Assembly: GCF_002078875.1 (NCBI RefSeq)
Contig: NC_034438.1
Location: 19,079,755 to 19,143,754 of the forward strand
DNA from: Numida meleagris
Taxonomy: Eukaryota > Chordata > Aves > Galliformes > Numididae
Direction: 5' to 3'
Length of the DNA: 64,000 nucleotides
Shown here piece after piece: positions 11,301 through 23,690 of this stretch (position 1 is its first letter; each line of letters opens with the position of its first letter). The position numbers were made by a program, and so were the translations under genes. A model generated the notes under the pieces. It had not been told where the DNA came from. It worked only from the letters and a program-made list of their open reading frames with translations, and did not search any database.

Positions 11301-14300
11301 TGCATCCATGTTATTCTGTATCTCATTGGCTTTTCCAAGAAGTGAAATACTTCACATTGACTTACTGAAATAATCTCATAAGAAAGCTAAAAAGTTAACT
11401 ATAATTTTCTAAGGACTGTATGCTAGAATACACCTCTACTCTCCCAAAACAACATGTAGTCTGCAGATTATGTCAATTCGTTGTTAGCTAACAGGAAACT
11501 AGCACACTTTCCTTTTTATTTTTGTCCTGAGGTTCTCCTCACCACACTAGCATTAAAACAAGCAACTATTTTCTCTAGTAAAAATAAATATTGCACCTTC
11601 CACAATGAGCAATAGTGTCCAGTCATGACTTCTACAAGTTCTAACAGACCCAAAAATCCTTTGGGGTTCTTTTGGAATTTTAACAAAGTAGTTTGTTGTT
11701 TTAGAGTGTGTTAAGATTTTGGAGATGACTTCCAACACAAATGTAGCATGCTCATCCCAGAGACCAAATAAACAAGAGGTAATTACATATTAACGCATTC
11801 TGACAGAGCAAATTATTTTCAGACATACACTCTGGTTAACAAAAAAAGTCATTTTTTATCTTCCTATTTAAATGCACTTAATTATTTTTAAAAGAAATAC
11901 ACTGTTCCCAAGATTTATATCCTCTTTTAGTAACACTCAGAAATAGTTGTAGCCAAAATGAGCCTGCATTGTCATTAAGATACCAGAAAGTCTCACCTCA
12001 TTTTCTAATTTTGTAAATTCCTCAACAATACATATTTCCATGCACTTTGGAAATAAACAGCCCTGGTAATGATATTAATATAAAATAGTTTCTTTACATG
12101 TAACAAAATATTTATGTTAACCAAAGGCAAAAAGCTGAAGATAACAGCTGAATGAATATTCAGTAACAGTACCATAGGTTTTGTAAAATTGAAGAGGACA
12201 CTTGACACAGCATATTAGCAATCAGTATTCATAGGCAGTGTTAAATACTCTTGATCTAATAGATGCAGAAATACTACAGGCATCGGGCACTGAGCAGTTA
12301 AATAAGGCCTGCAATCAGCAGGCTAGTGAGACCACATTTGAAGCATGAAAAAAAATAGTGGAAGGAAGAGGAAAAAAGGAAGCAAGAAAAGATAGGAACA
12401 TAGATTTTTAATAATGGTTGAAAATCACCTCAGTGACATTCAACAGAACGAAGCACTGTGTCAGAGAAATCCTGGATATGCTACATCAGCTTACTTTATC
12501 TATATTATTTTACATCATAGCAGAAAAATTATGAACTAGAGAAAATAATTGTTTACACATGTAAACCCCATAACAGAGATGCAGAAGAAATCTTGCAGAG
12601 ATGCAAGAGCTCTTAGGAATACAAGTGCCATTCATCTATCGTATCACTTTAGCAAGGAGAGCTTTGCTGCAGCAAATCTCCCTTGATGGTCTGGGAAATG
12701 CCCACAATTCCCACCGTACCTGAATGACTGTAACTGCAGACTGTTGAATAATTCTATATTTCATCAAATATAGCACAATGTCTCCTATTAACATATAGCC
12801 ATCTTACCTACAGTTGTTCTTATATAACAGCTGCTATTTCGGCATCCTGTAAAATCTATGACATGCATCTGTAACAGATCATTTGTTAAAGAGCAGTCTG
12901 TCAGAATCTACGCTGAACGGTGTAGCATGTGTTTCTCAAGCAGCATCCTTCTTTACTTTCAGTAGAAAATGTATAAACTTAAGTATAGACAACCATTATT
13001 TCCTTCTTAACATTTTGTTAAATCATGAAGTCAAATCCATGCAAAATTGGAAGTACATGAGGAGATGCTCATCAAGTCATGGTGTTCTTTCTCCCTGCTG
13101 AGTCACAGCATAACTTTGCTTTCTCTACAGGAAAAAAAGATGCCTTCTCAGAAGGAAGCAACTTAATCTTCCACTTTTCAGCAGCTATGCATAAATCAAA
13201 GTATGGTCTTGACAGCATTTCCATGAGGCAAGTACTAGCAGCACAAAACCATGCATGATCTTATCCTGGCCACAAAATCATCCAAACATGAACTGATTGT
13301 GTGTGATAAGAAAGAAGCTCCACTTAAGCAGCCTCACAAAAGCAAGGGGAAGATACAAGGATAAAATGTAGTGGGGAGAGGACAGCAGTTATTGCAATCA
13401 TTGAAGTTCCCCTGTAAAGGAGAAAGATTTGATGCCACTCACTGGAGAACTTTAGCTTAGAAATAGATGCCTAAAATTTATCTTCTTCTTTCTGAATATT
13501 TCTTATGCAAGTAGGCTTGCCACTCATTTGGAGACTTTCCTGTTCATCTCAGAACCATTACTGAGCCACACCTGCTGATACAGAAGTGCTCATGCCAGCC
13601 AGGAGCAAAGAGGGATAGAGCCTGCATCACAGACCACAGCCACATGCAAGTTTCTAACTCTACATCCTCTCCCCCAGGCAAACTATGTCCTAGGGCTTAC
13701 TTAGTTTTGTGACAAATGTCAGGTTTGATAAGGAAGAGGGACATCAGTAGACTTAAAGCTCCAGTGCTGAGGCATTCATTACAATTCAGGGCTGCTTTCT
13801 CTCATGCATGTCATGACATTAACCGCCAGCTGCCTGAGGAAATTTACTATATTCACATGCAGCAGAAAGTAAACAAGGAGACTCAGAAAACAAGCCATAC
13901 TTTTCATTTTGCAGTCTTTCAAAAGTACAATAGCATGTATTTCCTTTAAACAAAGATTTAATAAAAATACATAAATATCATAAATACTAAAACAGCTTGA
14001 AATCAATATGGAGTGTTGGTATGTATAAAAATAATAGTTACACTCCTTTAATTCCTGGAGCAATTTTATTGTTATCTTCTCTGGGGAGAAAGGGGGAGGG
14101 GATTTTACTTGTTTTTAATGCATCTTTTGTTACATGTTCCTTGGCTTTAGTAGCATCTAATTCTGCATAGGATTTCACATCCTTTTTCCCTATCATAGAA
14201 GCTGTTTGGTGGTCTCTGAGAAATACACAACACACCTTAGTACAGTTCCTTATCCTCTTCTTTGTCGTTAACACAGGTAGCTACAAGGCACTTCATTCAA

Positions 14301-17300
14301 GGGCAGAGAACAAAGGATTGAATTCCTGTATAAAATACTAAGCCCTTTAAAACCTGTTTCTTTGACAAAGACTTGAGAGTAGTAGATATCATTCCAAGAA
14401 GCAGCATAAAAAAGAGAACTTAGAAATTGGGTTTTGAACCTTACACTTCCTTATGAGGTTAGCTAACCAAAGCCTTTGTCAAAAGAATTCAAAGATCATT
14501 GAAAAACTGTGATTTAAAGTTCAGGCTTACAGAAAGAGCAAGCTTCCTTATCAGAAACCTTATATACACTATGCAGCTTGTCCAGTCAAATCAAGTGAAA
14601 AGGATAGAGGAAAGTATATGAATAATAAGATGCACAGTTACTCTACATATATCTATCTTAAGACTGAGTTTTAAGCCAATTATAAAAAAAATGCATAAGG
14701 AGGAAACCAGACCTGTAGGTACTCATTACAAGTGAGGCTCCGGACCTCAGTAGAAATTTTTTTTTTAATTTTCACAACAATGATATTGTGCAAACAATTT
14801 CAGGACGTGTTAAGACCATTACACTATATTCCATTGACAAGATGCCACAGGCATACTGCTATAACAGCGTGCCTCAGCAACTGCTAGTATTATACCTGTT
14901 TGGAACAGAGATTGTTTCATCAAGTGTAAGTCCAGGATCCGTATTAGCTGTTTTCTTGCAAGTCTTGTGAAGAAATGCACATAGTAAAGTTCATTAATTT
15001 ACTCATTTAATTACATTCTAAATACTTTTGCTGAAAAAGTAGTATGAACTCATATACTAGATAATCAGCATGAAATCCAATATTTTAATAGGTATAGCAT
15101 CACAAGTAACTTCCTTTTCATTCAGCCAAAATAAAGACCTCTGTTCACATTTCACTCCAAACTCTAACCACGTGAAGCACCTGGGAAGCGTTAATCTGCA
15201 GCCTATAAAGCACTTCATATAACTCACATTTTGCTGTAGAAAGAAGAACAAAAAGATTTCTGTATACTGTTCATTTTTATTAGAAAACCCTGTGATCTCC
15301 TGAGGATAATTGCTTTCTGAAATATGATATTAAGTATGTTCACAACAAATGAAGGACTTCCTCAGAGTTCCTGCAAAGCAACAACACTTTTATTTATAAA
15401 GAGGTGGAGATTGTTTGTTTTTGTATTTAGAATTGGAAAAATCTATTCTCTGTTATTTTTGTTATTTGGGCATTTCTGTAATTAACCCAAAACAAAGCAG
15501 ATATTTCAAATTCAAAGCACAAGGTTAATTTGCAATGCATATTGCCATGCCAGAAGCTGGGAGGCTAAGTCAAAGAAAGCATTGTTCTATATACACCTTC
15601 TTATACACTTCCGCAAGCACTGGCTTCAGACCATCATAAGATGGAGAGTACTGACTGCTCTTAGTCTAGCTTTAGGCTTTCTGAGACTTTCACAGCTAAC
15701 AGGTAACACTTTTGACACTGGAGAAAGGACAGAAGGCACAAATGGATAAAAAGTAATATAAGAAAGAAACAATAGAAAAAATGGTAATATTGATTATTTT
15801 TGTCCCTGGAGCTCCTAATGGATTCCACAGAAGCACCTTTTGGAATCAAATGGACTAACCCAATTTTTTGCATTGAGTTTGAAACTGAAGATATATGGGG
15901 AATAGTGACCTATACACTCGCAGCAGTGGAAGTCGAGACCAGATGTGATTTTTCCTTCCCCAGAAGCTGATAGAATCATTAACTAGATGAAACCTCATAA
16001 AACATTTGTAGTTTATAGCTGGAGTTTTTCCACTTCTGTAATAAATTCTACACAAACTGAGGATAAACATGGATAGCTTCAAAATACAACTTCATTTTTC
16101 CTTAAGGGAATATCTTCCACTTCATTACATTCAACTAAGGATGAACAAAGTACCTTGAATGGAACCATGTTTGCTTTTTCTTTGTTCACTTCTTTGCAAA
16201 CCATAAAATTAAACTATCAAAGTTAATAGCACAATTGACACAATTCTTCACTGAGCAACAGAATGATGAAAGGTAGACAATGAATGCTTAAGGAGAAGAG
16301 ATACAGACTGAATGTATTTCTAGGAATGATTTGTTTCAGTTTGCTGGTACTAGGCCTGCCTTGTTTGTTTCCAGACCAGCATATCTCACAGCTCTCCTCT
16401 AAACCCCAGAACCCTCACAACCATTCACTATAGACCAGAAGAGTTATATTTAAAATAACCTTTGGTGATCAACAAGCACCTAATATAGAATTTTTGCATT
16501 TCCTAGATACTCATATTCTCATCACTCTTGACTCTCAGAACTAAGCTAGCAGGAGTGTAAACCATGAAAGTTTTGACTCAAGGCAGAAAAGGAGAAGAAA
16601 ATCAATCACCTGGCAAGCAGTCTAGGAGCCATCAATGAGCAGGTATTTCTCCTGTGAACATTTAGAGTTGTGAAACCATAAGGTGGCTACCCCTAGCTGG
16701 CAGAGTCCTTGTGCTAAATGCCTGACACCCTGTGTTTTTTTTCCCTCTAACTTGTAAATGCAAATAGCCTTAGTTTGATTATCAGCATTTTAGTTTGTTT
16801 TTCCTCTTCTTCTTAAACAGAGGTGCTCTGGGCTTTGTTATTTCCTGCTGTTTTGCCCTCTTATCATCCTGAAGCTCCAAAGCAAAACAGGAATACATAG
16901 TAGGAATAAGTTTTTTTCATAAAGAAGAAGGAGTACTCAAAAATTACCCCTAATTTCAGCACAGGAAAATATCTTCCATGCTAATATAGTAACTCTGATA
17001 GCAATACTGTCTAGCTATTTACATGCACATAATGGAATGACAGACTACACTGGCAGGTGCCATTCAGTAAATTCAGTGTGACACGGACATTATGGCTAAG
17101 AATCCAACATCAGGAGGAGAAACCTGTTATATTAGAAAAGTTTACTTGTTTGTTAAACTTCTTAATTCAATGGCACTGAAGCTGCATCTGGTTCCATTAA
17201 GCTGAGGAGCTAAAGATCGTCTGTCTGGGCTCTCCCTTTCGTGTTACTCTTTCAAAATTGAGTAGACACCAGCATCATAGCAACTCAAATATTTAATGAA

Positions 17301-18304
17301 ATCTGAGCTGAGACCTTAGAGGATTAAAAAAGTTCATTTCCTCTGGCAGTTTATAAGCTTTTATTTTCTGTTAAAGAAAATGTACATGCCTTCCATACAC
17401 ATATGATTTGGTTAATGCATCCCTCATGCACCTACCTTTCAGCATGAGCTGATAATGAAATCCACTGCTATGAAGCATGCAATAAAAGTAGTATAATTTT
17501 AAATTATCCATCCAACTAAAAGATTTTAAATAAAATATCCAGAGGTTAATAAATCTTTCTCATCTAACATGTTTAGAACTGTTTGCACCTAAAAGTGACT
17601 CCCCAATTACAGGCAAATTTCTGAATAGTTTTGCCATGTAAATAAAATATATAAATATAACCCAGAAATAGCTAATGCAAAGTACTTGAAATTGGAGTTT
17701 TCAGATCTGAGTCAACATTTACATTAATTATCCCTCAAACTGAATAACAGGACAAGTACAGAGACTGCACATGTGTTCATAAATAATTATTTTGTACACT
17801 TTTAAAATTCTAATGCAGTTAAAAAAAATCATTAAAATTAACTATAAACATTTTATCCCTTTTCCATGGGAAATAAAAGAATAAGACCAAAGATGCACCA
17901 CAAAGGAAATAGGGCTCAGTGCCATATATGCTCACAATCCTTTTTTGAGTTTTATTTTATATTACTTTTATGGTACTCACAAAAGCATGTTCTACTTTGC
18001 CTTCTTTACTAAGCAAGTTTCAACACCAACCTTTGCTGCCTGCCAATGATGTATCAGCTTTGTAGAGGATGAGGGGTGGGATGGATTGCTGTGCTATTCA
18101 TAGGCAGGAGACAGAGAAATCAAAAACAGTTTTAAGACAGTCTTTCATACAGAAGGGAATGAAAAAATGGTAAGTCAGAAACAGGATTTGGGGAAAAAAC
18201 AAATAAACACACAAACAAAAACATTGCAACTCAGATTAAAGACTGCTGCAAAAAGACAGTTTATCATTTCCTGTATGGAACTTCTAATTGGAAACAATTT
18301 TACA
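8331..18304. other. Ten-kilobase AT-rich stretch without recognisable transposons or genes
   Basis: I find no CR1, LTR or DNA-transposon signature over almost 10 kb, and no open frame with family resemblance. Only homopolymer runs are seen (for example A-rich near 9336-9364, T-rich near 8911 and 14758). One interval near 9520-9740 is dense in TAAT/ATTA and ATGCAT words and might be regulatory; that is speculation. Confidence 0.5.
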
Positions 18305-19070
18305 TCCTTTTTAATATCTTTATTGATGACCTGGATTAGGGGATAGGGTGTACCCTCAGTAAGTTTACCGATGACCACAAGCTGGGAGGAATTGTTGATC
18401 TGCCTGACGGTAGGAAGGCCCTACTGAGGGATCTGGACAGGCTGATTTGCTGGGCTGAGATCAACTCTATGAAGGTCATCAAGACCAAGTGCCAGGTTCT
18501 GCACTTTGGTCACAGCAACGCCTGACAACGCTACAGGCTTGGGGCAGAGTGGCTGGAAAGATGCGTGGAAGAATAAGATCTAGGGATATTGGTCGATGCT
18601 TGGCTGAACACAAGCCACTAATGTGCACAGGTAGCCAAGAAGGCCAGTGGCATCCTGGCTTGTATCAGAAATAGTGTTGCCAGCAGGAGCAGGGAGGAGA
18701 TTGTCCCCCTCTACTCAGCACTGGTGAGGCCACACCTCAAGTACTGTGTCCGGTTTTGGGTCCCTTACAACAAGACATTGAGGCCCTGGAGCGTGTCCAG
18801 AGAAGGGCAATGAAGCTGGCGAGGGGACTGGAGCACAAGTCTTATGAGGAGCGACTGAAGGAACTCAGTTTGTTTAGTCTGCAGAAGAGGAGGTTCAGGG
18901 GAGATCTTATTGTCCTCTACAACTACTTGAAAAGGAGGTTGTGGTGAGGTGGGGGTCAGCCTCTTCTCCCAGATAACTAGCAATAGGACGAGAGGAAATG
19001 GCCTCAAATTGCACCAGGGGAGATTCAGCTTGGATGTTAGGAAAATATTATTCTCCAAAAGAGTGGTCAG
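18305..19070 (+). mobile_element. CR1 LINE internal ORF2 fragment, lacking both ends
   Basis: Begins in the reverse-transcriptase region corresponding to the catalytic aspartates (TDDLD, then [10 protein letters not shown]). It runs through [20 protein letters not shown] and stops abruptly after GTGGTCAG at 19070. CR1 should continue there towards its C-terminus and 3' UTR. In-frame stops (for example the TGA in the AACGCCTGACAACG segment) make it non-coding. From about 18347 on it matches 34845-35554 with five substitutions and one single-base indel. The missing 3' end is odd for a target-primed insertion. Confidence 0.93.
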
Positions 19071-20085
19071 ATGTAAGGAAGTTGGTGCAATACTGAATTC
19101 TAACAGTATGATATACGTAATTTTGCTGCCTGTTACCAGAGCCTGCAAATTTCTACAAGATGTAGGCAATGGCTCCTAATGGGTACCATAAGTATGGATA
19201 ACAAAGAGAAAAAAAAGAAAACCTGGAATATATAAAACCATGTTTGGCCTGAGTTGCCTGTAAGGACAGGAGGTTGTAGAAGGAGAAGTTTCCTTGTATG
19301 GGTAAGAACAGGCTGAGATCTTCATATGCAGGAATCAGAAAAAGAACTTGAAAAATGGAGAGTGAAAAGAGGAAATTTCAGAGACTGAAGTGGTCAAAGA
19401 AGAATTCTGTGATTTTTAGATATTCAGAACACCAAAGGAGAATTAAAAATTTGAATGGATCCTGATTCAAAGTTTGAAGGGCATACAGACATAGAAAACA
19501 ATTATTTACAAGGAATGGCAGGTACATTACTGCTCATCCAGTCTAACATAAATCTGAAATGTCAAAAGTGCATCACTGTTCTTTGGTGCCAAGTCTCAGT
19601 CTGAATAACAGTCTTGAAAACCATACACCAGAATACCGACAGCAGGACTATCTACCCTCATAAGTGTATCTCTTAGGAACTGCACTGGGCTCACCATCAG
19701 TGAGTCAGCAACCACTGTTGATTCAATAGCTCTTGGGCCAGTCTGACAATCAGAAGGAATTTAAAAACCCAAGCATGCATCACATGGTCCCAATGAATGT
19801 GCCATTGGGAGAGTTTGATCAAAGCTGCAAGAAAGCACATGCTGGTTTGATTTGTATGCGGTGCAACTGATAGCATATGGACCAAACCGCTGCAATTAAA
19901 ATATGCCATTCATATCAAGGTCATTCCACTCATCTGTAAGGAAGAGCTGATGTTCAGTAACATGTATTTTTCTACCAGCTGAAAATTATGGTCAACCTAC
20001 ATGTAGCTCCTTTCTTAGAGTCGAGATAGGCTTATCCAATGTAGATCAAAGAGATACTAGGAGATTCCTGTTCATTGCAGGGGAG
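19071..20085. other. Spacer, nothing recognised
   Basis: AT-rich sequence with no repeat family or coding signal I can name. Confidence 0.45.
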
Positions 20086-20150
20086 TTGGACCTGATGGCT
20101 TTTAAAGGTCTCTTCCAACTCAAACCATTCTATGATTCTATGATTCCTAA
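20086..20150 (+). mobile_element. CR1 3' tail fragment
   Basis: GGAGTTGGACCTGATGGC is followed by AGGTCTCTTCCAACTC and ATTCTATGATTCTATG, which is the CR1 3' UTR and tail. Only about 65 bases remain. Confidence 0.8.
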
Positions 20151-20157
20151 TACCAAA

Positions 20158-20262
20158 TATGAGGCAGGAGGTTGGAACTTGATGATCCTTGAGATCTCTT
20201 CCAATCCAAGCCCTTCTATGATTCTATGATTCTATGATTCCATGATTCTATGATTCTTTACA
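20158..20262 (+). mobile_element. Second CR1 3' tail fragment with long tail repeat
   Basis: TTGGAACTTGATGATCCTTG is followed by TCTCTTCCAATCCAAGCC and at least five ATTCTATG-like units. It lies directly after the previous tail in the same orientation, so two severely 5'-truncated insertions are stacked tail to tail. Confidence 0.85.
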
Positions 20263-21489
20263 TCATTGTTGCAGAGAATATGCAGAAACAGCAGAGTACA
20301 AAATCTGTGATCCACTTGCTGCAACTCATCCACACTGCACAAGGCACTGAAAGGTTCAACTAACCTTTAAAAAAACTTTGGAAATAGAAGTTTTTTGTTT
20401 CACTTTACATTTTTCAGACAACTTAGGGAAAAAAATGCCAACAATGTCAACTCTACTCATCCTTTTAGGAAAAATGATTAAATGAAAAAAGAGAACTTGT
20501 GAAATGCAAGGGAATCATGCAAATTCTTCATTGACAAATTAGACTAATCTAATGGGAAGGGCTGAAAAATACAACATCACTTGTCAAGCTGATATCAGAC
20601 TTGCACTGGAAATCATAACATTTCTTCTACCAAAAAAAAAAAAAGCGCTGTTTTAATGCTTTCCAAACTGATAAAAAACTTCTCTCCTCCTGAAATCCCC
20701 ACGTAATGTCTAGGAAATAATAGACTCTATTTGTCATACAGTCTGAGGACAAGTATTCCGAAGGGTGTGATCTGCAGTGGTACCCCCTTTTTGTGTCAAA
20801 TGTAAAAGTAGATGACCTCCAGTCACAAATAAATAGATGTGACGATCATAAACATAAACATGAATCTGTTTAAATAACTTGGATCTCTGCTAATGCTGTT
20901 ATAAGTTACTAACGTCTTACCATGCACTATTCCTTCACAAAAATTGTGTTAAACTTGGACCTTGCTGCAATAAAGCCTCTATCTAGGGCAGAAAGTCTCA
21001 AAATAGGTAACTGAAAGCTTTCAAACTGCTTTATTATTATCCACCCACCATGTTAAATTACTAAAAAAGAAAAAAAAGATATAATACTCAGCAACATCCT
21101 AGACAGTCTCCATACTTTTACATAACACAAGATGAATCTTGCTTTGTGAATAACTGTTGTCATGGCAGCATTGTCATGGTCCCAAAGGGAAATAAATCCT
21201 CCTAACAATTTGTGACAAACCAGCCTAGCAAAGAACAAAATGAGTTCAATCTTGCTCAAGGATTATTGATTTATTATTTGAAGCTCAGCATTGGTTATTG
21301 AAAAATCACTACCATAACTCTTTTTTCTGCATGTATTTCCAAAAGCCAGATTTTCTTTAGAAGTGATTTTGTTTCAGAACATGCAATTTCTGCAAAACTA
21401 AAATTTCTGTCCCCACTCAGGACAAAAATCAACTTTAAAAAAAATCTGAAAATGTGTAAATGTGTAGTTCTTGTTCATTTGAATTGAAT
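20263..21489. other. AT-rich spacer, nothing recognised
   Basis: Poly-A run near 20632-20644. No gene or mobile-element signal. Confidence 0.45.
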
Positions 21490-23690
21490 CAGACCATGTC
21501 TGGTCAAGTTCATAGTCTTGAGAAATATGGACCTGGCAAAGAGTAGAGTCAGAACCCTGAACTTCAGGAGAGTGTACTCCAGGCAGTTTAAGGAATCATT
21601 GGATTAAATCTCCTTGGAAACTGTCCTTAGGGACGGAGGAACAGAACAGAGATGGCAGGTCTTTAAGGGCACCTTTCTAGGAGTCCAAGAGCTCTCCATC
21701 CCCCAGAATTAGAAATTAAGTAGAAAAGGCAGGAAACCAGTGTGGCTGAGCAAGGACTTGCATTTCAAACTGAAGGATAAGAAGGAAGTGCACAGGCAGC
21801 AGAAGTAGGAATGGGTGGCTTGGGAAGAATATACGGATGCTGTTCAGACATGCAGAGATGGGATTGGGAAAGTCAAAGCACAGACTGAACTAAACTTGGT
21901 GAGAGATGTAAAAAATAAAAAGAAGAGATTCTACAAGTACACTGATGAGAAAAAAATATGCAAAGAAAAGTGTACTCCCTCTGACAAATTAGAAGGGAGA
22001 ACTGTCTCCAGCAGATATGAAGAAGGCTGAGGCACTCAGTAAGTTCTTTGCTTTAGTCTTAATTGGCAGTTAGGCTTCCCATGCCTCCCATGTCCTCCTC
22101 TAGGTGGGGGTTGGGAGAGCAAAATCTCTCCCACTGTAAGAGCAGAGCAAGTCAGATCAGCTCAGGAGGCTGAATGTCTATGGAGTCTAACTGCATGCAT
22201 TCCATTGTCCTGAAGAAACTGGCTGATGTAGTTGCCAAGCCACTCTCCATCGTATTTCAAAAGTCAAGGCTGTCTAGTGAAGTCCCCAGTGACTGGAAAA
22301 AGGGAAACATCATTCCTATTTTCAAGAAAGGGAGAAAGGAAACTACAGGCTGGTGAGCCGCACATCTGTTCATGGGAAGATCATAGAGGAGATCCTTTTG
22401 GAAGCTACGTTAACACACATGCAAGATGAGGAGGTGATCCAAGACAGCCAGGATGGCTTCATCAAGGGCAGATTGTGTCTAACCAATCCAGAGGCCTTCT
22501 ACAACGGAGTGATGGCTTTAGTGGACAGAGGAAGGGTAACTGATGTCATCTACCAGGACTTGCGCAAAATTATGACATGGTTCCACACCACATCCTTATC
22601 TCTAAATTGGAAAGATATGGATTTGAAAGTTGGACTATTTGGTAGATAAAGAATTGATAGGATACTTGTAGACAAAGGGTCATGGTCAACAGACCTATGT
22701 CCAAGTGGACATGGGCCACAATTGGTGTTCCCCAGGGGTCTGTATTGGGACCAGTGTTCTTTAACATCTTTATCAGAGACATATACAGTGGAACGAGTGT
22801 ATACTCCGCCAGTTTGCTGGTGATGACAAGTTGAGTGGTGCAGCTGACACCATAGAAGGAAGGGATGTGATGCAAAGGGACTTGGACAAGCTTGAAAAGT
22901 GGGCTTATGAGAAACTAATGAGGTTCAAAAAGGCAAAGTCCAGGTGTTGCACTTGGGTCAGGACAATCCCGGATATGTATATAAACTGGAAGAAGAACTC
23001 ACTGAGGGCAGCCCTATGGAGAAGGACTTGAGGGTCCTGATGGACAAAAAGCTGGATATCAGTCAGCAGCATGTGCTTGCAGCCCTGAACGCCAGAGGTA
23101 TCCTGGCTACATCAACGGAAGGATAGCAAGAGTAAGGGAGGTGATTGTCTCCCTCTAGACTGCCTTCTGGAAGCCCCACCTGGAGTACTATATCCAGATA
23201 TGGGGCCCCTGTCACAAGAAAGAGGTGGAGCTGTTGGAACGTGGCCAGAGGAGTGCCTTGAAGATCATCAGGGGCTTGAGCACCTATCCTATGAAGGCAG
23301 GCTGAGGAAGCCAGACTTCTTCAGCTCGGAAAAGAGAAGGCTCAGGGGAGACCTTATTGAGGCCTTTCAGTACTTATAAACAGGAGCTTATAAAGAGGAT
23401 GGAGACTGACTTTTTACATGGTCTAATGGTGACAGGACAAGGGGGAATGGCTTTAAACTAAAATTGAGGAGATTTAGGAAGAAACTCAGAGGGTGGTAAA
23501 GCACCGGCACAGGCTGCCCAGAGAAGCTATGGGTGTCCCATCCTTGGAAGTGGTCAAGGCCAGGCTGGATGGGGCCCTGGGCAGCCTGAGCTGGTGGGTG
23601 GCAGCCCTGCCCATGGCAGTAGTTTGGAACTTGATGATCTTTGAGATCCCTTGCAGCTTAAGACATTATACATTTCTGTGACTTTGAACA
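21490..23690 (+). mobile_element. CR1 LINE, about 2.2 kb, ORF2 remnant plus 3' UTR
   Basis: Reads in order through the post-endonuclease linker (near 21600-22030, including DGIGKVKAQTELNLVRDVKN), the start of the reverse transcriptase ([17 protein letters not shown] near 22290) and fingers/palm ([20 protein letters not shown]). The polymerase core and C-terminal domain follow. The 3' UTR ends in GGAACTTGATGATCTTTGAG near 23630. Frameshifts and stops are frequent and the ATTCTATG tail has decayed, so it is an old copy. The 5' edge near 21490 is approximate. Its family appears different from the younger copies at 1.4, 3.3 and 34-37 kb. Confidence 0.92.

Noticed and set aside
20215..20255. Possible tandem repeat array or CRISPR-like pattern
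   Set aside because: The ATTCTATG units are the normal CR1 tail; there are no spacers.
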